Assembly (NCBI GenBank): GCA_051275515.1
Contig: JBNMOT010000002.1
Span: 1 to 64,000, forward strand
Reading direction: 5' to 3'
DNA length: 64,000 bases
From: Oleispira sp051275515
GTDB taxonomy: Bacteria; Pseudomonadota; Gammaproteobacteria; Pseudomonadales; Oceanobacteraceae
Position 1 is the first letter of the stretch, and every line of letters begins with the position of its first letter. Below, one piece after another: positions 59,871 through 64,000 of this stretch. Both the position numbers and the translations under genes were made by a program. The notes below the pieces were generated by a model. It had not been told where the DNA came from, searched no databases, and was given only the letters and a program-made list of their open reading frames with translations.

Positions 59871-61670
59871 TCACAATTTTTTCCACAATGAGTCAAAGTC
59901 ATCATCTTTTAAATCGTTATCTTGCCGCAAAGCTTGAGAATTGGGTTTGATACCTGCGCTGCGAAATTGAAACTGACTAAAACTATTCGTCGATATAATG
60001 CGCGTTGTTAGCTGCTGACGTCCGTTACTATCAATGTGTAGAAGATCAATTTTATTGCCCGTGCGAAATGGCATGCGCGGTAAAATAAGAGAAGCTGGTT
60101 GAGCAATTGCTTTTATGCCGGGGAGCAGTAATGAGCGCATGTAATCGCCGTTTTTGCCGGTTTTTTGTAACAATTGAGCCGCGCCAGATTCAGCTTTCGG
60201 CGCTAATAATTCAATGCCCAAATGAGTCCCCGACTTTCCTAAATGACGAATCCAGCTAATCACCCCAATAGCCCAGTGTTGCACACCCGATTCTTGAATG
60301 CCCAATATTTCCCCCGCTTGAATACTGGCAGGCAACTCATCTCTCCAGTGTAAGCAATATCCCGCTGGACTGGTGTTAATCAAGGTGACTTCATGGGCAG
60401 GGTATTTGGTGCTTGTATCGGCCGTTTCTTCTTTTTTATATTTGCTAATAAAATCAATAGCATCAATGCTCATACTTTTGTTTTCGGGTATCACCGAACC
60501 GTCAACATCGAATGCCTCTGACCAAACATCCGTACTTGAACGACGCCCCGTGTCGATAGAATTTTGAGGCTTATCTATTGTTCTTGGGCGCAATTCAGCT
60601 TGAAGCTTTTCGAAGTCTTTTTTGCCCGCAATATAATAATGGGTAGCACTTAAACCGATGCACAGGCGAAGCGTGCCTTTTGTTTGCATACGACGAAACG
60701 AGCGTTGCCAATGAATCCCCCAAGCTTGAATAGAATGAGTTAATAAGTTATCGCTCATTTTTCCAGGCACAGTAATACTGTTCGAGCCCTGAGGATTTGC
60801 CGCATAAGACTTTAGTTCTTGTACCAGCCCTGCAGTATTTAAACTACGGAATAGGGGTTTTTGCTCATCACGTAAATGCTGGCGGTATTGTGCCGCGCGG
60901 TCCTGGTGTAAATTAATAAGAAACAGTGCTGACTCATCATCACAGTCCGTAATTGTAATTCGATCAGCCCAAAGTTCAGTTGCATCATAAAGTTGAATTA
61001 AATCTTGTTGGCGCAAGTTATTAGGTTTGGCGGTACCTAATAAATGAGCTCGAATAAACGCGGTACTTATATTAGAGGTGCTGAGGTATCGGTTTTGAGT
61101 ATCGTTGACGCTGTAGTTTTCTAACTGGCGCATTTCTGCCAATAAAAACAACTGATTAATTTCAGACCATGAGCGTTCAGGTGGATGACTATAAAGCTGA
61201 AGCGCTCTAAGAATGATGCTCGTGGTGTCTGCAATGGCTCTATGAATTGACGTTGTAACAAATTTAGACGTCTTGTCTGTGCTTGATAATGTTGCAATGC
61301 TATTAACGACGACTAACTTATAACCTGTCGCTAAATGCGACTGTAATGATTGACTTAAATTGGCAATTTTAAGTTGTCGTTCATTTAATGATACCGACGT
61401 TTGTAGAAGATGTTTGGCGAGCAAAGTACCGATTGAATAAATATAAGGGCGCATCACTTCAAGTAACTTGAAGCGTAATAAAGGGTCTGCGTGCAATTGA
61501 TTTAATTCACGAATGGCCTGATACAACTGCCTTGCTGCTTCCCCCGTATTGGCCATGGGAAGTTTTTTAACCCAGTTTGTAATACCTTCAACGTTCGCCT
61601 GGCAAAAAGATAACTGATGCTGGGTAGGGTTGGGTATATAAAGTTTTATCGGTGTTTTGGTGCTTTCCAT
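59871..61670 (-). CDS. Conserved protein with C-terminal PilZ-like domain, upstream of fimX
   Basis: A 599-residue protein transcribed just before fimX (77 bp gap, same strand). The first 370 residues or so are helical and carry no motif I know (VEGITNWVKKLPMANTGEAARQLYQAI; WSEINQLFLLAEMRQLENY). Residues about 430-590 look like a PilZ-type beta-barrel (VTLINTSPAGYCLHWRDELPASIQAGEILGI … HLGIELLAP), but the c-di-GMP-binding RxxxR and D/NxSxxG motifs are not intact (N-T-S-P-A-G is the nearest). Homologues are adjacent to fimX in related bacteria, as I recall. A part in type IV pilus control is inferred from that pairing. Confidence 0.7.
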   Translation of the reverse strand: MESTKTPIKLYIPNPTQHQLSFCQANVEGITNWVKKLPMANTGEAARQLYQAIRELNQLHADPLLRFKLLEVMRPYIYSIGTLLAKHLLQTSVSLNERQLKIANLSQSLQSHLATGYKLVVVNSIATLSSTDKTSKFVTTSIHRAIADTTSIILRALQLYSHPPERSWSEINQLFLLAEMRQLENYSVNDTQNRYLSTSNISTAFIRAHLLGTAKPNNLRQQDLIQLYDATELWADRITITDCDDESALFLINLHQDRAAQYRQHLRDEQKPLFRSLNTAGLVQELKSYAANPQGSNSITVPGKMSDNLLTHSIQAWGIHWQRSFRRMQTKGTLRLCIGLSATHYYIAGKKDFEKLQAELRPRTIDKPQNSIDTGRRSSTDVWSEAFDVDGSVIPENKSMSIDAIDFISKYKKEETADTSTKYPAHEVTLINTSPAGYCLHWRDELPASIQAGEILGIQESGVQHWAIGVISWIRHLGKSGTHLGIELLAPKAESGAAQLLQKTGKNGDYMRSLLLPGIKAIAQPASLILPRMPFRTGNKIDLLHIDSNGRQQLTTRIISTNSFSQFQFRSAGIKPNSQALRQDNDLKDDDFDSLWKKL

Positions 61671-61741
61671 GTTACCAACTAATATAAATAAACTATGACT
61701 TTAGTATTAATCATAGCTGATTCATCGTAAACCAGAGTAGA

Positions 61742-62827
61742 TTAACCTGTTTCATCGTGTGCCTTAGTATTTGACTGAGTGTTACTGAGGATTGGTACAG
61801 GTGTTTTACTCCCCTGACCGGATTCTTCTCGCACTAACTTAGGCACTAAATATCCTGACAATTTTAATAGTAATTGCTGGTGTAATTGTTGCGCCTCTTT
61901 TTCAGGCACTTCAAAGTGATGGGCTCCTTTTACCTTGTCTAATAAATGAAGATAATAAGGTAATACACCTGCGTTAAATAATGCCTTACTTAACGCCATT
62001 TGTGCTTTAAGGCTATCATTCACCCCACGTAATAAAACGGCTTGATTCAATAAAATGATGCTCGCGTCTCTTAGCTTTGACAAACTGTTGGTCAGTTTAC
62101 TGTCCAGTTCTTGTCTATGGTTGATATGCAGTACTATGGCACAGTCGAAGCGTGAGGACTGTAAAATTTCGACCAATTTTTCAGTGATGCGTTGAGGAAT
62201 GACCACCGGCAAGCGCGTATGAATCCGCAGACGCTCTAAGTGAGGTATCGTTTCAGCTTGTTTGATAAACTTTTCTAACTGCTGGTCGCTTAACATTAAG
62301 GGATCCCCACCACTTAAAATGAGCTCTTCAATAGAGGTATCTTGGCTGACGTAATCCAAAATACCTTTCCAATCATGCTTACCAATACGATTTTCGTTAT
62401 AAGGGAAGTGACGACGAAAACAGTAACGGCAATTAACCGCACAACCGGTACTTAATAGTACTAGCACACGGCCATGATACTTGTGAATAAGCCCCTTCTG
62501 TAAATTGCTGTGCTTCTCCGCGAGCGGATCATTTATAAAACCGTCTACTACTGCTAGTTCAGCGGATTGTGGCAGCACCTGTAATAGCAAGGGGTCTTTG
62601 GCATTGCCTTTTTCCATTTTGTTGATAAAAGGCTGAGGAACCAGCAGTGGAAAATCTAAGCAAGCTAGTTGGCGTTGAGTAAGATCAGACAGTGGGATGT
62701 TCAACTGAGTTAATAAGCTTTTAACATCTTTTGTTGCCCCCGATAGCACTTTATTCCAGTTATCTAGGGCTAGGGTTTCATTAATATCGGTTAAAGATTC
62801 GATCACTAAGGGGGTTTCGGTTATCAT
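61742..62827 (-). CDS. epmB: EF-P (R)-beta-lysine pathway: lysine 2,3-aminomutase EpmB
   Basis: A radical-SAM, PLP-dependent aminomutase that makes (R)-beta-lysine from lysine for attachment to elongation factor P. The [4Fe-4S] motif CAVNCRYCFRRH (C-x3-C-x2-C) lies near residue 125, followed by LSGGDPLMLSD, RIHTRLPVVIPQRIT and HINHRQEL; the late YYLHLLDKVKGAHHF contains the PLP lysine. Start taken as the ATG at 62827 (361 residues, M-I-T-E-T-P-L); frames to 62863-62866 would leave only 18-20 bp for the divergent efp promoter. E. coli EpmB has 342 residues. Confidence 0.95.
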   Translation of the reverse strand: MITETPLVIESLTDINETLALDNWNKVLSGATKDVKSLLTQLNIPLSDLTQRQLACLDFPLLVPQPFINKMEKGNAKDPLLLQVLPQSAELAVVDGFINDPLAEKHSNLQKGLIHKYHGRVLVLLSTGCAVNCRYCFRRHFPYNENRIGKHDWKGILDYVSQDTSIEELILSGGDPLMLSDQQLEKFIKQAETIPHLERLRIHTRLPVVIPQRITEKLVEILQSSRFDCAIVLHINHRQELDSKLTNSLSKLRDASIILLNQAVLLRGVNDSLKAQMALSKALFNAGVLPYYLHLLDKVKGAHHFEVPEKEAQQLHQQLLLKLSGYLVPKLVREESGQGSKTPVPILSNTQSNTKAHDETG

Positions 62828-62883
62828 AGCTCTCTTTTCTGGGGCCGGTGTGCTGAACCCCATCAATATTTTGTCGAGGTCAC

Positions 62884-63453
62884 ATGGCTAATTATTCTAC
62901 CAGCGAATTCAAATCAGGTCTTAAAGTAATGCTGGATGGCGATCCTTGTGCCATCGTAGAGAACGAATTTGTGAAGCCGGGTAAGGGTCAAGCCTTTAGT
63001 CGTGTTAAGTTAAAAAACCTGAAGAATGGTCGCAGCTGGGAGCGTACTTTTAAGTCGGGCGAGAAATTAGAAGGTGCCGACGTCATGGACGTCGAAATGG
63101 AGTACCTTTACACCGACGGTGAATTTTGGCATTTCATGATGACTGACGGCACGTTTGAACAACACGGTGCATCAGAAGAAGCGATCAGTGAAAACAAAAA
63201 CTGGTTGAAAGAACAGCAGGTTTACGAAGTAACCTTGTTTAATGGGGCTATTTTAAGTATTACGGCGCCTAACTTCATTGATCTTGAAGTGACAGAAACT
63301 GACCCTGGTCTTAAAGGTGACACTGCTCAAGGTGGTTCAAAGCCTGCATTTTTACAAACAGGCGCAATGGTCCGCGTACCCTTATTCATTGAAATCGGTG
63401 AAATGTTACGCATCGATACGCGTGTTGGCGAGTATGTGAGCCGCGCTAAGTAG
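62884..63453 (+). CDS. efp: Elongation factor P
   Basis: A 189-residue translation factor that relieves ribosomes stalled on polyproline. The modification site loop EFVKPGKGQAF contains the lysine (Lys34) that EpmA/EpmB beta-lysylate, at the same position as in E. coli. Three beta-barrel domains follow; the last includes GSKPAFLQTGAMVRVPLFIEIGEMLRIDTRVGEYVSR (about residues 150-186). The ATG lies 57 bp from the divergent epmB start, with AGGTC ahead of it. A terminator follows at 63479-63504. Confidence 0.99.
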   Translation: MANYSTSEFKSGLKVMLDGDPCAIVENEFVKPGKGQAFSRVKLKNLKNGRSWERTFKSGEKLEGADVMDVEMEYLYTDGEFWHFMMTDGTFEQHGASEEAISENKNWLKEQQVYEVTLFNGAILSITAPNFIDLEVTETDPGLKGDTAQGGSKPAFLQTGAMVRVPLFIEIGEMLRIDTRVGEYVSRAK

Positions 63454-63478
63454 TCAAATACATAGCCACTTATCAAAA

Positions 63479-63504
63479 GAAGGAAGCTTAGGCTTCCTTT
63501 TTTT
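63479..63504 (+). terminator. Rho-independent terminator of efp
   Basis: AGGAAGC-TTAG-GCTTCCT forms a 7-bp perfect stem followed by six to seven T residues, 26 bp after the efp stop. epmA begins 26 bp further on, so part of the transcript may still read through. Confidence 0.88.
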
Positions 63505-63529
63505 ATGTGAAAAATAAAGAGAGATTTTT

Positions 63530-64000
63530 ATGAGTCAGTTAGATGATTGGAGACCCAGCGCCTCTTTAGCCGCAATACGTGCACGCGCTGTTCTTAACCG
63601 CAGCCTTCGTGACTTCTTTTTCGAAACGGGTGCCTTAGAAGTTGAGTTGCCCATGCTGAATAATGCCCCTGTGGCCGATATGAATATCGAGCCGATCGCT
63701 GTCCCTGCTTCTCATGTCATGCCTTACCTGTATTTGCATACGTCTCCTGAATATTCGATGAAGCGTTTATTGTGTGCGGGCAGTGGTGATATCTATGCTC
63801 TGGGGAAAGTCTTTCGCGCAGGGGAATCCGGGGGTCGACACAATCCAGAGTTCACTATGCTGGAATGGTATCGCTTGGGAATCGATCACCAAGAACTGAT
63901 GCAGGAAGTCGCGGACTTATTGGATGAACTTTTTTCTGGTTCGGATGTTGAATTAACCGACGCACCGCTATTTTTGACTTACCAGCAAGCGGTTATTCAA
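63530..64000 (+). CDS. epmA: EF-P beta-lysine ligase EpmA, N-terminal part (truncated by window edge)
   Basis: The first 157 codons of a class II lysyl-tRNA-synthetase-like ligase that activates (R)-beta-lysine and joins it to Lys34 of EF-P. Visible: an N-terminal helix WRPSASLAAIRARAVLNRSLR, motif 1 region FFFETGALEVELPML, YLHTSPEYSMKRLLCAGSGDIYALGKVFRAGE (motif 2 region begins) and HNPEFTMLEWYRL. The tRNA anticodon-binding domain of LysRS is absent, which separates it from true LysRS. With epmB and efp, all but the optional hydroxylase epmC of this pathway are here. Confidence 0.95.
   Translation, partial: MSQLDDWRPSASLAAIRARAVLNRSLRDFFFETGALEVELPMLNNAPVADMNIEPIAVPASHVMPYLYLHTSPEYSMKRLLCAGSGDIYALGKVFRAGESGGRHNPEFTMLEWYRLGIDHQELMQEVADLLDELFSGSDVELTDAPLFLTYQQAVIQ

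Noticed and set aside
1..64000. CRISPR arrays, rRNA or tRNA genes
   Set aside because: No regularly spaced repeat array, no rRNA core sequences and no tRNA cloverleaf with a T-arm consensus were found on either strand by eye.

Overview
The window is chromosomal DNA from a gammaproteobacterium, most likely a marine Oceanospirillales or Pseudomonadales relative. Gene order supports this: typA/glnA divergent; zapA–6S RNA–fau beside ygfB–pepP–ubiH; a HAD phosphatase, rppH and ptsP followed further on by tauE-type permease, lgt, thyA and folA; glnE–ilvE; and epmB divergent from efp with epmA downstream. These blocks resemble the arrangement known from Pseudomonas. Almost everything is housekeeping. 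No tRNA, rRNA, insertion sequence, prophage or CRISPR array was seen.

Layout. 1–2126: start of typA and divergent glnA with a well-formed sigma-54 promoter and likely NtrC sites. 2247–6818: a lysophospholipase-like hydrolase and a three-lipoprotein operon including an LpoB homologue. 6885–12545: an NTF2-like protein, a 42-residue membrane ORF, fau, 6S RNA, zapA with its small upstream partner, ygfB, pepP and ubiH. 12572–18429: HDOD protein, imelysin-type lipoprotein and HAD phosphatase on the minus strand, then rppH and ptsP. 18436–27805: a YcbK-like and an L,D-transpeptidase pair, a TANGO2-like protein, lgt, thyA, a GGDEF–EAL protein, folA and a PlsC-like acyltransferase. 28264–33425: cupin protein, ilvE and glnE.

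33718–35115 is the most accessory-looking locus. A LysM-like, glycine-zipper protein is split by a one-base frameshift and is followed one base later by a small three-helix membrane protein. I read it as a toxin (membrane-disrupting effector)–immunity pair whose toxin frame is broken. 35248–44572 holds a patatin-like lipase, Hsp20 with an FNR/Anr-type box, a LysR regulator, thioredoxin, DUF2956, DUF808, a metallo-beta-lactamase-fold protein, a YebC-family protein, DUF1499 and MEST-like hydrolase genes, and an FAD amine oxidase.

44825–54604: a potassium channel; a stand-alone HisA of the eukaryotic type; a zinc-uptake locus (near-perfect Zur box, small CxxC membrane protein, ZnuD-like TonB receptor with two His/Glu-rich loops); a chemoreceptor; an arsR–acr3–arsC operon; and a decayed response-regulator/diguanylate-cyclase pseudogene. 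54610–64000: a helical lipoprotein, ilvD, fimX with a PilZ-like neighbour, and the EF-P lysylation genes epmB, efp and epmA (cut by the window end).

Themes that link genes: nitrogen control (glnA and its adenylyltransferase glnE are both here), folate/dTMP (fau, thyA, folA), branched-chain amino acids (ilvE, ilvD), cyclic-di-GMP signalling (three GGDEF-type loci, one dead), and EF-P modification.
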